DNA of 64,000 nt from Pseudomonas rhodesiae (GCF_007858255.1 NZ_VFEU01000006.1:186001-250000); one strand, 5' to 3'; numbered from the stretch's first letter, positions 48,114 to 57,483 are shown. Numbers and translations are program-made. The notes: generated by a model not told the origin, from the letters alone.

Positions 48114-48940
48114 TTGAAATCGGTCGCGGTGCAGTCAGCAAAATGTCGGCGAAACTCGGTGAGCCGACCGTTCAATATGCGTTTCGTCTGGGCGATACCG
48201 AAGTGCCGGTCAACCCGTTGATTGGCACCCACGTGCGCCTGGAATACCTCGGTGCCATTCATTGCAGCCATTGCGGGCGCAAGACCAAGACCAGTTTCAG
48301 CCAAGGTTATTGCTACCCGTGCATGACCAAACTGGCCCAGTGCGACCTGTGCATCATGAGCCCCGAGCGCTGCCATTACGACGCTGGCACTTGCCGCGAT
48401 CCGAGCTGGGGCGAGCAGTTCTGCATGACCGACCACGTGGTGTACCTGGCCAATTCCTCCGGGATCAAGGTCGGCATCACCCGCGCCACCCAGCTGCCGA
48501 CACGTTGGCTGGATCAGGGCGCCAGCCAAGCGTTACCGATCATGCGCGTGGCTACGCGCCAGCAGTCCGGTTTTGTCGAAGACTTGTTTCGCAGCCAGGT
48601 GGCCGATAAGACCAATTGGCGGGCATTGCTCAAGGGCGACGCCGTCAGCGTGAACCTCAAGCAGGTGCGCGACGAGCTGTTCGCCGCCTGTGCCGAGGGC
48701 TTGCAGGGGTTGCAGGAACGCTTTGGCCTACAGGCCATCCAAACCATTGCCGACATCGAACCGATCGAAATCCGCTACCCGGTCGAGCAGTATCCGGCCA
48801 AGATTGTCAGCTTCAACCTGGACAAGAACCCGATTGCCGAAGGCACGCTGCTGGGGATCAAAGGCCAATACCTGATCTTCGACACCGGCGTTATCAATAT
48901 TCGCAAGTACACGGCCTACCAGCTCGCCGTGCATCAGTAG
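48110..48940 (+). CDS. DUF2797 protein with zinc-binding cysteines
   Basis: A 276-residue protein of the DUF2797 family. Cysteine pairs CSHCG, CYPC and CDLC (about residues 55-90) resemble a treble-clef or zinc-ribbon site. VGITRATQLPTRWLDQGA is a GIY-YIG-nuclease-like region, an inference from the V-G-I-T..R.W pattern. TTG at 48110 overlaps the yeaC stop as TTGA and gives LIEIGRGAVSKM as N-terminus; an ATG at 48143 is the alternative. No strong Shine-Dalgarno favours either. Confidence 0.85.
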   Translation: MIEIGRGAVSKMSAKLGEPTVQYAFRLGDTEVPVNPLIGTHVRLEYLGAIHCSHCGRKTKTSFSQGYCYPCMTKLAQCDLCIMSPERCHYDAGTCRDPSWGEQFCMTDHVVYLANSSGIKVGITRATQLPTRWLDQGASQALPIMRVATRQQSGFVEDLFRSQVADKTNWRALLKGDAVSVNLKQVRDELFAACAEGLQGLQERFGLQAIQTIADIEPIEIRYPVEQYPAKIVSFNLDKNPIAEGTLLGIKGQYLIFDTGVINIRKYTAYQLAVHQ

Positions 48941-48953
48941 AAGGATGCCCACC

Positions 48954-51611
48954 ATGCGCACCGAACAACCCAAGATGATCTACCTCAAGGACTATCAGGC
49001 GCCGGACTACCTGATCGACGAGACGCACCTGACCTTCGAGTTGTTCGAGGACCACAGCCTGGTCCATGCGCAATTGGTGATGCGCCGCAATCCCGAGCGC
49101 GGCGCCGGCCTGCCGCCGCTGGTGTTGGATGGCCAGCAACTGGAGCTGTTGAGCGTCAATTTGGGTGACAAGGAACTGACCGAGGCTGACTACCAGCTGA
49201 CCGACAGCCACCTGACCCTGCACCCGACCCACGACAGCTTCACGCTCGACACCAGCGTGCGCATCCACCCGGAAACCAATACCGCGTTGGAAGGCCTGTA
49301 CAAATCCGGCGGCATGTTCTGCACCCAATGCGAAGCCGAAGGCTTTCGCAAGATCACCTACTACCTCGACCGTCCGGACGTGATGAGCCGGTTCACCACC
49401 ACGGTGATCGCCGAACAGCACAGCTACCCGGTGCTGCTCTCCAACGGCAACCCGATCGCCAGCGGCCCCGGTGAAGACGGCCGTCACTGGGCGACCTGGG
49501 AAGATCCGTTCAAGAAACCCGCGTACCTGTTCGCCCTGGTGGCCGGCGAGCTGTGGTGCGTCGAAGACAGCTTCACCACCATGACCCAGCGTGAAGTGGC
49601 GCTGCGCATCTACGTCGAGCCGGAAAATATCGACAAGTGCCAGCACGCCATGACCAGCCTGAAGAAATCCATGCGCTGGGACGAAGAAACCTACGGCCGC
49701 GAGTACGACCTCAACATCTTTATGATCGTGGCGGTCAATGACTTCAACATGGGCGCCATGGAGAACAAGGGCCTCAATATCTTCAACTCCAGCGCCGTGC
49801 TGGCCCGCGCCGAGACCGCCACCGACGCCGCGCACCAGCGGGTCGAAGCGATTGTCGCCCACGAGTACTTTCACAACTGGTCGGGCAACCGCGTGACCTG
49901 CCGCGACTGGTTCCAGTTGTCGCTCAAGGAAGGTTTCACGGTGTTCCGTGACTCGGGCTTCTCCGCCGACATGAACTCGGCCACGGTCAAGCGCATCCAG
50001 GATGTGGCCTACCTGCGCACTCACCAGTTCGCCGAAGACGCCGGCCCCATGGCCCACGCTGTGCGCCCGGACAGCTTTATCGAGATTTCCAACTTCTACA
50101 CCCTGACCGTGTATGAAAAGGGTTCGGAAGTAGTCGGCATGATCCACACCTTGCTCGGGGCCGAAGGCTTCCGCAAAGGCAGTGACCTGTACTTCGAACG
50201 CCACGACGGCCAGGCCGTGACCTGCGATGACTTCATCAAGGCCATGGAAGACGCCAACAACGTGGATCTCAGCCAGTTCAAACGCTGGTACAGCCAGGCC
50301 GGCACGCCGCGCCTGGCGGTGAGCGAGTCCTACGATGCCGCCGCCCACACCTACAGCCTGACCTTCCGCCAGAGCTGCCCGCCGACTCCGGACAAGATGG
50401 AAAAACTGCCCTTCGTGATCCCGGTGGCACTGGGCTTGCTGGACGGCAAGGGCGCCGACCTGCCGCTGCGCCTGGCAGGCGAGGCCGCAGCCGCTGGCAC
50501 CTCCCGCGTGCTGTCGGTGACGCAAGCCGAGCAGACCTTCACCTTCGTCGATATCCCAGAGCAGCCATTGCCATCGCTGCTGCGCGGCTTCTCGGCGCCG
50601 GTGAAGCTGAGCTTCCCCTACAGCCGTGATCAACTGATGTTCCTGATGCAGCACGACAGCGACGGCTTCAACCGTTGGGATGCCGGGCAGCAACTGTCGG
50701 TGCAGGTGTTGCAGGAGCTGATCGGCCAGCATCAGGCCGGTCAGCCGCTGCAGTTGGATCAGCGTCTGATTGACGCGCTGCGCACGGTGCTGACGGACGA
50801 AACCCTCGACCAGGCCATGGTCGCGGAAATGCTCTCGTTGCCGAGCGAAGCCTATCTCACCGAGATCAGCGATGTGGCGGACGTGGACGCCATCCATGCC
50901 GCCCGCGAATTTGCGCGCAAGCAACTGGCCGACCACTTGTTCGACACCCTGTGGCTGCGTTATCAGGCCAATCGCGAATTGTCGCGTCAGACCCCTTATG
51001 TGGCCTCGGCCGAACACTTTGCGCGACGCGCCTTGCAGAACATTGCGCTGTCCTACCTGATGCTCAGCGCCAAGTCCGAAGTGCTGGCGGCAACCCTGGA
51101 ACAGTTCGACGCCTGCGACAACATGACTGAGCGGCTGACGGCGTTGGCGGTGCTGGTCAACTCGCCGTTCGAGGCGGAAAAAGCCCAGGCGCTGGCGGTG
51201 TTCGCCGAGAACTTCAAGGACAACCCGCTGGTCATGGACCAGTGGTTCAGCGTGCAGGCGGGCAGCACACTGCCGGGCGGGCTGGCGCGGGTCAAGGCGT
51301 TGATGGAGCACCCGGCGTTCACGATCAAGAACCCGAACAAGGTGCGTGCGCTGATCGGCGCCTTTGCCGGGCAGAACCTGATCAACTTCCACGCAGCGGA
51401 CGGTTCCGGTTACCGCTTCCTGGCGGACCTGGTGATCCAGTTGAACGTCCTCAACCCTCAAATCGCGTCGCGCCAATTGGCACCGCTGACCCGCTGGCGC
51501 AAGTACGACAGCGCGCGCCAGGCGCTGATGAAGGCCGAGCTGGAGCGCATCCTCGCGTCCGGCGAGTTGTCCAGCGATGTGTACGAAGTGGTCAGCAAGA
51601 GCCTGGCGTAA
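48954..51611 (+). CDS. pepN: Aminopeptidase N
   Basis: An 885-residue M1 zinc metalloprotease that removes N-terminal residues from peptides. The exopeptidase motif GAMEN is at 267-271, and the zinc site HEYFH at 303-307 is followed by the third ligand Glu in SLKEGFTVFRD. The ATG at 48954 has AAGGA 8 bases upstream; the in-frame ATG 3 codons earlier sits on that Shine-Dalgarno. End of the nadK-to-pepN run. Length is typical. Confidence 0.96.
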   Translation: MRTEQPKMIYLKDYQAPDYLIDETHLTFELFEDHSLVHAQLVMRRNPERGAGLPPLVLDGQQLELLSVNLGDKELTEADYQLTDSHLTLHPTHDSFTLDTSVRIHPETNTALEGLYKSGGMFCTQCEAEGFRKITYYLDRPDVMSRFTTTVIAEQHSYPVLLSNGNPIASGPGEDGRHWATWEDPFKKPAYLFALVAGELWCVEDSFTTMTQREVALRIYVEPENIDKCQHAMTSLKKSMRWDEETYGREYDLNIFMIVAVNDFNMGAMENKGLNIFNSSAVLARAETATDAAHQRVEAIVAHEYFHNWSGNRVTCRDWFQLSLKEGFTVFRDSGFSADMNSATVKRIQDVAYLRTHQFAEDAGPMAHAVRPDSFIEISNFYTLTVYEKGSEVVGMIHTLLGAEGFRKGSDLYFERHDGQAVTCDDFIKAMEDANNVDLSQFKRWYSQAGTPRLAVSESYDAAAHTYSLTFRQSCPPTPDKMEKLPFVIPVALGLLDGKGADLPLRLAGEAAAAGTSRVLSVTQAEQTFTFVDIPEQPLPSLLRGFSAPVKLSFPYSRDQLMFLMQHDSDGFNRWDAGQQLSVQVLQELIGQHQAGQPLQLDQRLIDALRTVLTDETLDQAMVAEMLSLPSEAYLTEISDVADVDAIHAAREFARKQLADHLFDTLWLRYQANRELSRQTPYVASAEHFARRALQNIALSYLMLSAKSEVLAATLEQFDACDNMTERLTALAVLVNSPFEAEKAQALAVFAENFKDNPLVMDQWFSVQAGSTLPGGLARVKALMEHPAFTIKNPNKVRALIGAFAGQNLINFHAADGSGYRFLADLVIQLNVLNPQIASRQLAPLTRWRKYDSARQALMKAELERILASGELSSDVYEVVSKSLA

Positions 51612-51636
51612 GGGGCCGGCGCGTTGTCATCCCCGT

Positions 51637-51671
51637 TCGCTCACCCCTTAATGAGATGAGCAGGCTTTTTT
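51637..51671 (+). terminator. Possible pepN terminator
   Basis: GCTCA and TGAGC arms around a 13-base loop, followed by AGGC and a run of seven T, 26 bases after the pepN stop. The stem is short. Confidence 0.4.
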
Positions 51672-51672
51672 T

Positions 51673-51715
51673 GTGGTGAGCGGGCTTGCCCCGCGCCGGG
51701 CTGCGAAGCAGCCCT
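51673..51715. repeat. REP-like palindrome, second class
   Basis: GAGCGGGCTTGCCCCGCGC with GGGCTGCGAAGCAGCCC: two small hairpins, a REP type different from the GGGGGCTTGCCCCC family elsewhere in this window. It resembles a REP common in other Pseudomonas. Single copy here. Confidence 0.7.
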
Positions 51716-51754
51716 ATCAAAACACCGCAACACCTCACCAAACCGCAGGCATTT

Positions 51755-51779
51755 GCTACTGACAAGTTCTGTCAGTAGC
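51755..51779. promoter_or_regulatory. Perfect inverted repeat, likely operator of the WYL regulator
   Basis: GCTACTGACA-AGTTC-TGTCAGTAGC: 10-base arms without mismatch, 42 bases before the regulator's GTG start. The position fits autoregulation. A further pair of TGACA sequences lies at the other end of the gene (52527-52542). Confidence 0.7.
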
Positions 51780-51821
51780 AGGTGCTAAACTGCGGCATCT
51801 TTTCCCGCCTGAGTCATCAAC

Positions 51822-52538
51822 GTGTCCCGCACCACTCGTTTACTGACCTTGCTGCAGGCTCTGCGTGGGCGCAAGCGCCCAGTGACGGCGGCCGCGCTGG
51901 CGGCGCAGCTGGAGGTATCCGAGCGCACGCTGTACCGCGACATCGCTGAGTTGACCGCACTGGGCGCGCCGATTTTCGGCGAGGCCGGGGTAGGGTACGT
52001 GTTGCGCAGCGGCCTGTTCTTGCCGCCCTTGATGCTCAACGCCGAGGAAACCGAGGCGATCGTGCTGGGTTTGCGCTATGTGGATCAGCGTGGCGATGAC
52101 GTGCTCAGTCGCGCCGCCGCCAACGCCTTGGCGAAAATCGCCGATGTGCTGGACCCTGCCGCTCAAGAAGCCTTGCGCAACCCGACCCTGTTGCCGGGTC
52201 CGCCGGGGTTCGGCTATCCGGAAAACCGCGTGCCGCTCAATGTGTTTCGCCAGGCGATCAGCCAGCAGAGCAAGCTGCACATCGATTACGCGGACGCCAG
52301 TCAAACCCAAAGCCAGCGCCTGATCTGGCCGCTGGCCCTGGGCTTTCTGAATGAGGTGCGGGTGATCGTCGCCTGGTGCGAGTTACGCGGCGCCTATCGC
52401 ACCTTTCGCACCGACCGTGTGGCCAGCGCCGAGGCCCGGGGCGAACGCTATCCGGGCCGCCGCAGTGACTGGTTGCGGGCCTGGCGCAAGCTGATGGAGC
52501 AGGATGAAAGCGGCCGTTTCACTCCTGACAAAAACTGA
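51822..52538 (+). CDS. HTH/WYL-domain transcriptional regulator (YafY-like)
   Basis: A 238-residue regulator starting with GTG. The N-terminal DeoR-like winged helix (LLTLLQALRGRKRPVTAAAL, then LEVSERTLYRDIAEL, 1-60) is followed by a WYL domain (about 135-215). The usual W-Y-L triplet is altered (VAWCELRGAYRTFRTDRV has the equivalent C-E-L). It immediately precedes an NTF2-like gene, a common pairing for this regulator class. Confidence 0.92.
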   Translation: MSRTTRLLTLLQALRGRKRPVTAAALAAQLEVSERTLYRDIAELTALGAPIFGEAGVGYVLRSGLFLPPLMLNAEETEAIVLGLRYVDQRGDDVLSRAAANALAKIADVLDPAAQEALRNPTLLPGPPGFGYPENRVPLNVFRQAISQQSKLHIDYADASQTQSQRLIWPLALGFLNEVRVIVAWCELRGAYRTFRTDRVASAEARGERYPGRRSDWLRAWRKLMEQDESGRFTPDKN

Positions 52539-52590
52539 CACAACGCTGGCTTAGCATGGCCTTACAAAATCAACCGACAGGAGTTGTGCC

Positions 52591-52926
52591 ATGCCCCTTA
52601 CCGAACTGGCCCCGGCTATCGCCACCTATATCGAAGCGACCAATAGCCGCGACACCTCAGCGGTGGCCCAATGTTTTGCCGAAGACGCCAACGTGTTCGA
52701 TGAAGGCCAGCATCAGGTCGGCACCGCCGCCATTGCGCGCTGGATGGAGGACACGGCCCAGCGCTACCAGCCGCGGGTCGAGGTACTTAAGGTGCAGCAT
52801 CGCACGGGGAAGGTGCTGGTCAGCAACGTGGTAACCGGTAATTTTCCGGGCAGCCCGCTGGAGTTGCGCTACACCTTTCGCTTGAATGAGCAGGGCAAGA
52901 TTTCACGCCTGGATATTTCCGTGTAG
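52591..52926 (+). CDS. NTF2-like/SnoaL-like small protein
   Basis: A 111-residue cone-shaped alpha+beta barrel protein: IEATNSRDTSAVAQCFAEDA, GTAAIARWMED and a run of strands with FPGSPLELRYTFRL. Such proteins are often small-molecule-binding or isomerase-like; no catalytic set is clear. AGGAG precedes the ATG. Only 52 bases after the WYL regulator, with TGACA half-sites between. Confidence 0.88.
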   Translation: MPLTELAPAIATYIEATNSRDTSAVAQCFAEDANVFDEGQHQVGTAAIARWMEDTAQRYQPRVEVLKVQHRTGKVLVSNVVTGNFPGSPLELRYTFRLNEQGKISRLDISV

Positions 52927-52941
52927 GTCATACTGGCGGGC

Positions 52942-54054
52942 ATGACTTTCGACTCGCCTCTAGCGGCCTACCAACACGCCATCACCCAGCAGGGCTTTGT
53001 GACCGACGCCGCCCAGCGCCGCGCGGTCGAGGCCCTGCAAGCCTGCCATCAGGCCCTGCATCAGGGCCGCGCGCCGATCAACGGGGTTTACTTATGGGGC
53101 CCTGTGGGGCGCGGTAAAACCTGGCTGATGGACCAGTTCTATCAAAGCCTGCGTGTACCCGCGCGGCGCCAGCATTTTCATCACTTTATGGGCTGGGTGC
53201 ATCAGCGTCTGTTCCAATTGAGTGGCACACCCGACCCGTTGCAGGCTCTTGCGCATGAGCTGAGTCGTGAGGTGCGAGTACTGTGCTTCGATGAATTGTT
53301 CGTCAACGATATCGGCGATGCGATCATCCTGGGCCGCTTGTTCCAGGTCATGTTCGAGGCGGGTGTGGTGATGGTCTGCACCTCCAACCAGCCGCCCGAT
53401 CAGTTGTATGCCGAGGGTTTCAACCGCGAGCGCTTCCTGCCGGGCATCGCCGCACTCAAGCGGCATATGCAGGTGGTGGCGGTGGACGGTGAAGAGGATC
53501 ACCGTCTGCACCCTGGCGTCGGCCTGCAGCGTTACTGGGTCAACCAGCCGGAGGCGTTGGCCGAGGTATTTGGGCGTCTGGCCGAAGGGCAGGCGGTGGT
53601 CAGTGGGCCGATTGACGTCGGGCATCGCCGCATCGTCGCGGTGCGCGCCAGCGACCGTGTGCTGTGGTGCCGTTACGCCGATCTGTGTGAACAACCCTTG
53701 GCGGCGATGGACTTTATGCTGCTGTGCGATCGCTACAGCGCGATCCTGCTCGGCGAAGTCCCTGAGTTGAGTGCCCGCAAGCGGCCTGGCCGGATTGCCC
53801 GTGGCACCGAAGATGCGGCCCAGCGCGTGCTGGCCGGTGATCGCGAACTGCCGGCGTTGTCGGTGCACGATGACAGCGTGCGGCGTTTTATCGCCCTGGT
53901 GGATGAATGCTACGACCGCAAGGTGCCGCTGTTCATCGAAGCCCGCGTCCCGTTGGAGCGCCTTTACACCGAGGGCTACCTGGAATTTCCGTTCCGTCGA
54001 ACCTTGAGCCGCTTGCGGGAAATGCAGCTACAGCGTTTCGGCGCGACCTCGTAG
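52942..54054 (+). CDS. zapE: Cell division protein ZapE (AFG1-like ATPase)
   Basis: A 370-residue AFG1-family ATPase. Walker A GPVGRGKT is at 53-60, Walker B is VLCFDELFVNDI (about 114-125), and RFLPGIAALKRHM and YTEGYLEFPFRRTLSRL are family motifs. In E. coli ZapE acts at the division site by destabilising FtsZ polymers. It lies 15 bases after the NTF2-like gene and so may be cotranscribed, but this is probably chance adjacency. Confidence 0.9.
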   Translation: MTFDSPLAAYQHAITQQGFVTDAAQRRAVEALQACHQALHQGRAPINGVYLWGPVGRGKTWLMDQFYQSLRVPARRQHFHHFMGWVHQRLFQLSGTPDPLQALAHELSREVRVLCFDELFVNDIGDAIILGRLFQVMFEAGVVMVCTSNQPPDQLYAEGFNRERFLPGIAALKRHMQVVAVDGEEDHRLHPGVGLQRYWVNQPEALAEVFGRLAEGQAVVSGPIDVGHRRIVAVRASDRVLWCRYADLCEQPLAAMDFMLLCDRYSAILLGEVPELSARKRPGRIARGTEDAAQRVLAGDRELPALSVHDDSVRRFIALVDECYDRKVPLFIEARVPLERLYTEGYLEFPFRRTLSRLREMQLQRFGATS

Positions 54055-54218
54055 GAAAAGCCCCCGAAACCGCCCGGCAGACGCTTTTGATGGGTAAAAC
54101 CTTCGCGCTTTCATGCGCGGATTTGTAGTTAATCTCCTTCATCTGCGGCTGACGCCGTGCGTACAATCGTGCCTCTCAAAGGGAGCTGATTCCCTTGTTG
54201 TTGCTATCGAGGACGGAA

Positions 54219-54710
54219 ATGGACACCCCTGACATCCTGGTGCTGCAAGCCAGCTACACCAATCCCGTGCATGCCGAGGCGATCGCCACGTTACTCAACC
54301 ATTACGCCGAAGACCCCATGGGTGGCGGCCATGGCCTGCCCGCTGACTTGCTGGAGCAATTGCCGGCGGAACTGGCCAAGCGGCCCCATGCATTCAGCGT
54401 GCTGGCATTTGTCGGCGGTGAGCCCGCAGGGTTGATCAACTGTTTTGAAGGGTTCTCCACGTTTGCCTGCCGACCGTTGGTCAATGTGCATGATGTGGCG
54501 GTGATGGAGCGTTTTCGCGGGTTGGGGTTGAGTCAGAAAATGCTGCAAAAGGTCGAGGAAATCGCCCGCCAGCGTGGCTGCTGCAAGATCACCCTGGAAG
54601 TACTTGAAGGCAATGCCGTGGCGCAGGCGGCTTATCGCAAGTTCGGCTTTGATGATGCGGTGTTTGATCCGGCCCATGGCCGCATGCTGTTCTGGAATAA
54701 ACCGCTGTAA
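54219..54710 (+). CDS. GNAT-family N-acetyltransferase
   Basis: A 163-residue acetyltransferase with VNVHDVAVMERFRGLGLSQK (acetyl-CoA-binding R-G-x-G-x-S) and CKITLEVLEGNAVAQAAYRK followed by FGF, the standard motifs A and B. GAGGACGG precedes the ATG at 54219; a longer start 8 codons upstream lacks a Shine-Dalgarno. Substrate unknown. Confidence 0.92.
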   Translation: MDTPDILVLQASYTNPVHAEAIATLLNHYAEDPMGGGHGLPADLLEQLPAELAKRPHAFSVLAFVGGEPAGLINCFEGFSTFACRPLVNVHDVAVMERFRGLGLSQKMLQKVEEIARQRGCCKITLEVLEGNAVAQAAYRKFGFDDAVFDPAHGRMLFWNKPL

Positions 54711-54711
54711 T

Positions 54712-54740
54712 AAAAAAGGCGCCATTGAATGGCGCCAAGT
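54712..54740 (-). terminator. Rho-independent terminator of the small secreted protein gene
   Basis: Stem GGCGCCAT/ATGGCGCC with a 4-base loop; on the minus strand it is followed by six T. It lies between convergent genes and starts just after the GNAT stop. Confidence 0.85.
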
Positions 54741-54798
54741 TAACCATTGCCAAAGGAGCGAAATGGCAAAGGGCGCTGCGGATTAACGCCCGATTAAA

Positions 54799-55023
54799 TT
54801 AACCCTTGGGTTGCTGTTCAATGCCGGATTGTTCGACAGGCGTGTTCTTCAAGTCTCTACCGTCAGCAGCTGCGGTTTGTTGTTGCAGAGGGCCGTGAGT
54901 CTGTTCCTGAATAAAGGCGAAGTTGTTGTAGAACTCCTTCGAGCGCTCTGAACCGCCCTCGGCAAAGGCGGCGGCGGAGGTCAACGTCATCAGGCTGGCG
55001 AGCATCAGGGTGGAAAGTTTCAT
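54799..55023 (-). CDS. Small secreted protein, PtrA-like N-terminus
   Basis: A 74-residue protein with a clear signal peptide (MKLSTLMLASLMTLTSAAAFA) and a mature region opening EGGSERSKEFYNNFAFIQ, rich in Q, D and E. The EGG(S/A)ER start after the signal is reminiscent of small Pseudomonas proteins annotated as PtrA N-terminal-domain, some of them copper-responsive; this is a weak resemblance. It lies downstream of the siderophore receptor on the same strand. Confidence 0.75.
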   Translation of the reverse strand: MKLSTLMLASLMTLTSAAAFAEGGSERSKEFYNNFAFIQEQTHGPLQQQTAAADGRDLKNTPVEQSGIEQQPKG

Positions 55024-55127
55024 GGTGGTGTTCCCATTAAGTGTGATCGGTATTCGTTCGCTCCCTGATCGAATGGATGGGGCAACTATGGGGGCGGGTC
55101 ATTAAGTGGGAATTAACCTGAGGCACA

Positions 55128-55157
55128 CCCGAAGTTAACTTTTTTATTAACTTCGGG
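55128..55157. terminator. Hairpin after the TonB-dependent receptor gene
   Basis: CCCGAAGTTAA and TTAACTTCGGG pair perfectly (11 bases) around an 8-base T-rich loop, 8 bases after the receptor stop. There is no T run after the stem on the minus strand, so it may stabilise the 3' end or terminate weakly. Confidence 0.6.
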
Positions 55158-55165
55158 CGTCGAGC

Positions 55166-57394
55166 TTAAAGCTTCCAGTCCAGGGCCAAGGTAACCGCGC
55201 GAGGGTCGCCCCAGTACACGCCGTTATAGAAACCGACGCGCTCGTAGTACTTCTGATCGAATAGATTGTTGATGTTCAACGATGCCGATAGATGCTTGTC
55301 GACTTGGTAGCGCGACATCAGGTTGACCACGGTGTAAGCCTGCTGCGTGATCTTGTCGCGGGTAGTGATCAGCTCGCCATCGGCATTCCGTTCCCCCGTG
55401 GGCCGATTACCGAAATCGTAAATGTCGCTCTGCCAATTCACCGCGCCGCCCACGGTAAGCTTGCGCCATGCGCCTGGCAGGCGATAAGCGCTGGACACCT
55501 TCAGCAGGTTCAGGGGCTGGCCGGTGTTGTTGCGTGTGCCCGCGCCGTTCACCGAGTGGGTGTAGGTGTAACCCGCCGTAAGGTTCCAGTCCGGCATGAT
55601 CTCGCCGGCAACCTCCAGCTCGAAGCCGTTGACCTTGTTGCCTTTGCCGCCGGACTTATAGTACTCCTCGCCGGTGGCCGGGTTCGGCGCCACCGAGTAG
55701 TCGCGTTCCGCGACGTTATCCTGGGTGCTCCAGAAGTACGCGGCGGCCAGGTTCACGCGCTCATTGAGCACGCTGCCCTTGAGGCCGACTTCATAGTTAC
55801 TGCCCACCACTGGCTCCAGGTATTTCTTGTTGGCGTCCCGCAGGCTTTGCGGTTTGAAGATATCGGTGTAGCTCGCGTAGACGGTGTACTCCGGCGTCAA
55901 GTCATAGAGCAGCCCGGCGTAGGGCGTCCACATATCGTTGTGGGTCTGGCGGGTCTTGTCGTTGGCGGTCAGTTGGTTGTTGGCGTCGTAGCTCGGGGCC
56001 GCGCTTTCCAACTCCCAACTGCCGTAGCGACTGCCCAGTACGGCGTGCAGGCGCTCGGTCAGGCTCAGGCGGGTGGCCAGGTAACCGGCCTTTTGCTGTT
56101 TGCTGCTGTGTTCGCCCTTGAGGTCGGTGACCGTGTCGGTGAACTTGGGGATGCCGCCCATGTATTTCCAATCTTCAATGGTGTAGTAGCTGTCATCCAG
56201 GCGGCTGCGCATAAACGGCGACACGTCGCGCTGGGCCGCTTCGCCGTAGCCCATCATCAGTGCATGTTCGCGCCCCAACAGCGCATAACTGCCGGCCAGA
56301 TTCAGGTCAACGGCTTCCATTCTCGAAGTGCCGCGCATGTGGCTGGCCCAGGCGCTCATGCCGCTGCGGTCGTCGTTGGGGAAGCCCGCGCCGCCGTAGT
56401 ACACCTTGCCGTCCGTGTCGCTCTGCCGATGGGTATAGGCGGCTTTCAGGTGCCAGTCGCCTGCCAGGCGATGATCCAGGGTCGCGAAGGTGGTTTTGTC
56501 GGTCAGCGGCCAGGAGCTCCAGTGCGCCGCCATATTGGTCGAGCGCGGCAGCCTGGCCTTTTCGCCCCGGCTGTTCCAGTAGGGCACGGTGCCCCAGGAG
56601 GTGCCCTGAACCTGCTTGTCCTGGTAATCGAACCCCACGGCCAACACGGTATCGTCTGACAGGTCACCTTCAAGAATGCCGTAGCCGACCGAGCGCTGCA
56701 GTGCATAGTTATCTCGGAACGACTGGCTGTCGCGGTAAGCCAGCACCGTGCGCCCGCGTAGGCGACCGTCGAACGCCAGCGGACCGCCGACGTCCAGGTA
56801 GCTGTAGTAATTGTCATGGCTGGCACCGCTGACGCCGGTTTTCGCCTGCCATTGGGCGGTAGGGCGCTTGCGCACCATGTTCACGGTGGCCGAAGGATCG
56901 CCCGCACCGGTGGTCAAGCCCGTTGCACCGCGCACCACTTCGATACGGTCGTAGATGATGGTGTCGGCGTCGGATTTCATATAGCCGAACGTATTGAGCA
57001 TCCCGTCGATCTGGAAATTGCTGATGCCATAGCCACGGGAAGAGTAGGCCACTCGGTCGGAGTCGTTGTGCTGCACGTTGATGCCGGTGGTCTGGCGCAG
57101 CACGTCGGTCAAGGTATTGAGGTTGAAGTCGTCCATCTGCTGGCGAGTGATTACCGAGATCGACTGCGGAGTGTCCTTGACGGACAGGTTCAGGCGCGTG
57201 GCGGTGTTCATCGAGCCGGTGGTGTAGGACCCGGTGTGCTCGGTGGTGGCGCCGAGGCCATCCGCGGTGATGCTGGTGGCTTGCAACTCCAGCGGTGTTG
57301 GGTCGCTATCGGTTTCAGCCAGCAAGTCAGGACTCAGCAACACACCAAACACGCTGAGCGAAAAGGACATGGAACGGGTGAAAGGCGCGATCAT
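55166..57394 (-). CDS. TonB-dependent siderophore receptor
   Basis: A 742-residue outer-membrane receptor. After a signal peptide (to about residue 27, ...SPDLLAE) come a TonB-box-like ATSITADG, the plug (VKDTPQSISVITRQQMDDF; RGYGISNFQIDG; EVVRGATGLTTGAGDPSATV and NMVRKRP) and the 22-strand barrel ending ALDWKL. The plug resembles FpvA/FhuE-type ferric-siderophore receptors, without the N-terminal signalling domain, so no ECF sigma is expected. AAGGAGT supports the start. A Fur-box-like site lies 90 bases upstream. Confidence 0.93.
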   Translation of the reverse strand: MIAPFTRSMSFSLSVFGVLLSPDLLAETDSDPTPLELQATSITADGLGATTEHTGSYTTGSMNTATRLNLSVKDTPQSISVITRQQMDDFNLNTLTDVLRQTTGINVQHNDSDRVAYSSRGYGISNFQIDGMLNTFGYMKSDADTIIYDRIEVVRGATGLTTGAGDPSATVNMVRKRPTAQWQAKTGVSGASHDNYYSYLDVGGPLAFDGRLRGRTVLAYRDSQSFRDNYALQRSVGYGILEGDLSDDTVLAVGFDYQDKQVQGTSWGTVPYWNSRGEKARLPRSTNMAAHWSSWPLTDKTTFATLDHRLAGDWHLKAAYTHRQSDTDGKVYYGGAGFPNDDRSGMSAWASHMRGTSRMEAVDLNLAGSYALLGREHALMMGYGEAAQRDVSPFMRSRLDDSYYTIEDWKYMGGIPKFTDTVTDLKGEHSSKQQKAGYLATRLSLTERLHAVLGSRYGSWELESAAPSYDANNQLTANDKTRQTHNDMWTPYAGLLYDLTPEYTVYASYTDIFKPQSLRDANKKYLEPVVGSNYEVGLKGSVLNERVNLAAAYFWSTQDNVAERDYSVAPNPATGEEYYKSGGKGNKVNGFELEVAGEIMPDWNLTAGYTYTHSVNGAGTRNNTGQPLNLLKVSSAYRLPGAWRKLTVGGAVNWQSDIYDFGNRPTGERNADGELITTRDKITQQAYTVVNLMSRYQVDKHLSASLNINNLFDQKYYERVGFYNGVYWGDPRAVTLALDWKL

Positions 57395-57483
57395 CGCGGA
57401 AGACTCCTTGTCGTCTTTGCGGCCTTTTCGGTATGAAAAGGCCATGGCTCAAAGACGAAAGGAGCAGGGCAACTTTAGGCTTA

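Noticed and set aside
48894..51476. An 860-codon open frame on the minus strand
   Set aside because: Antisense of pepN. Rich in V, G, R, H and Q in the pattern typical of reverse reading of a real gene; no start signal or motif.
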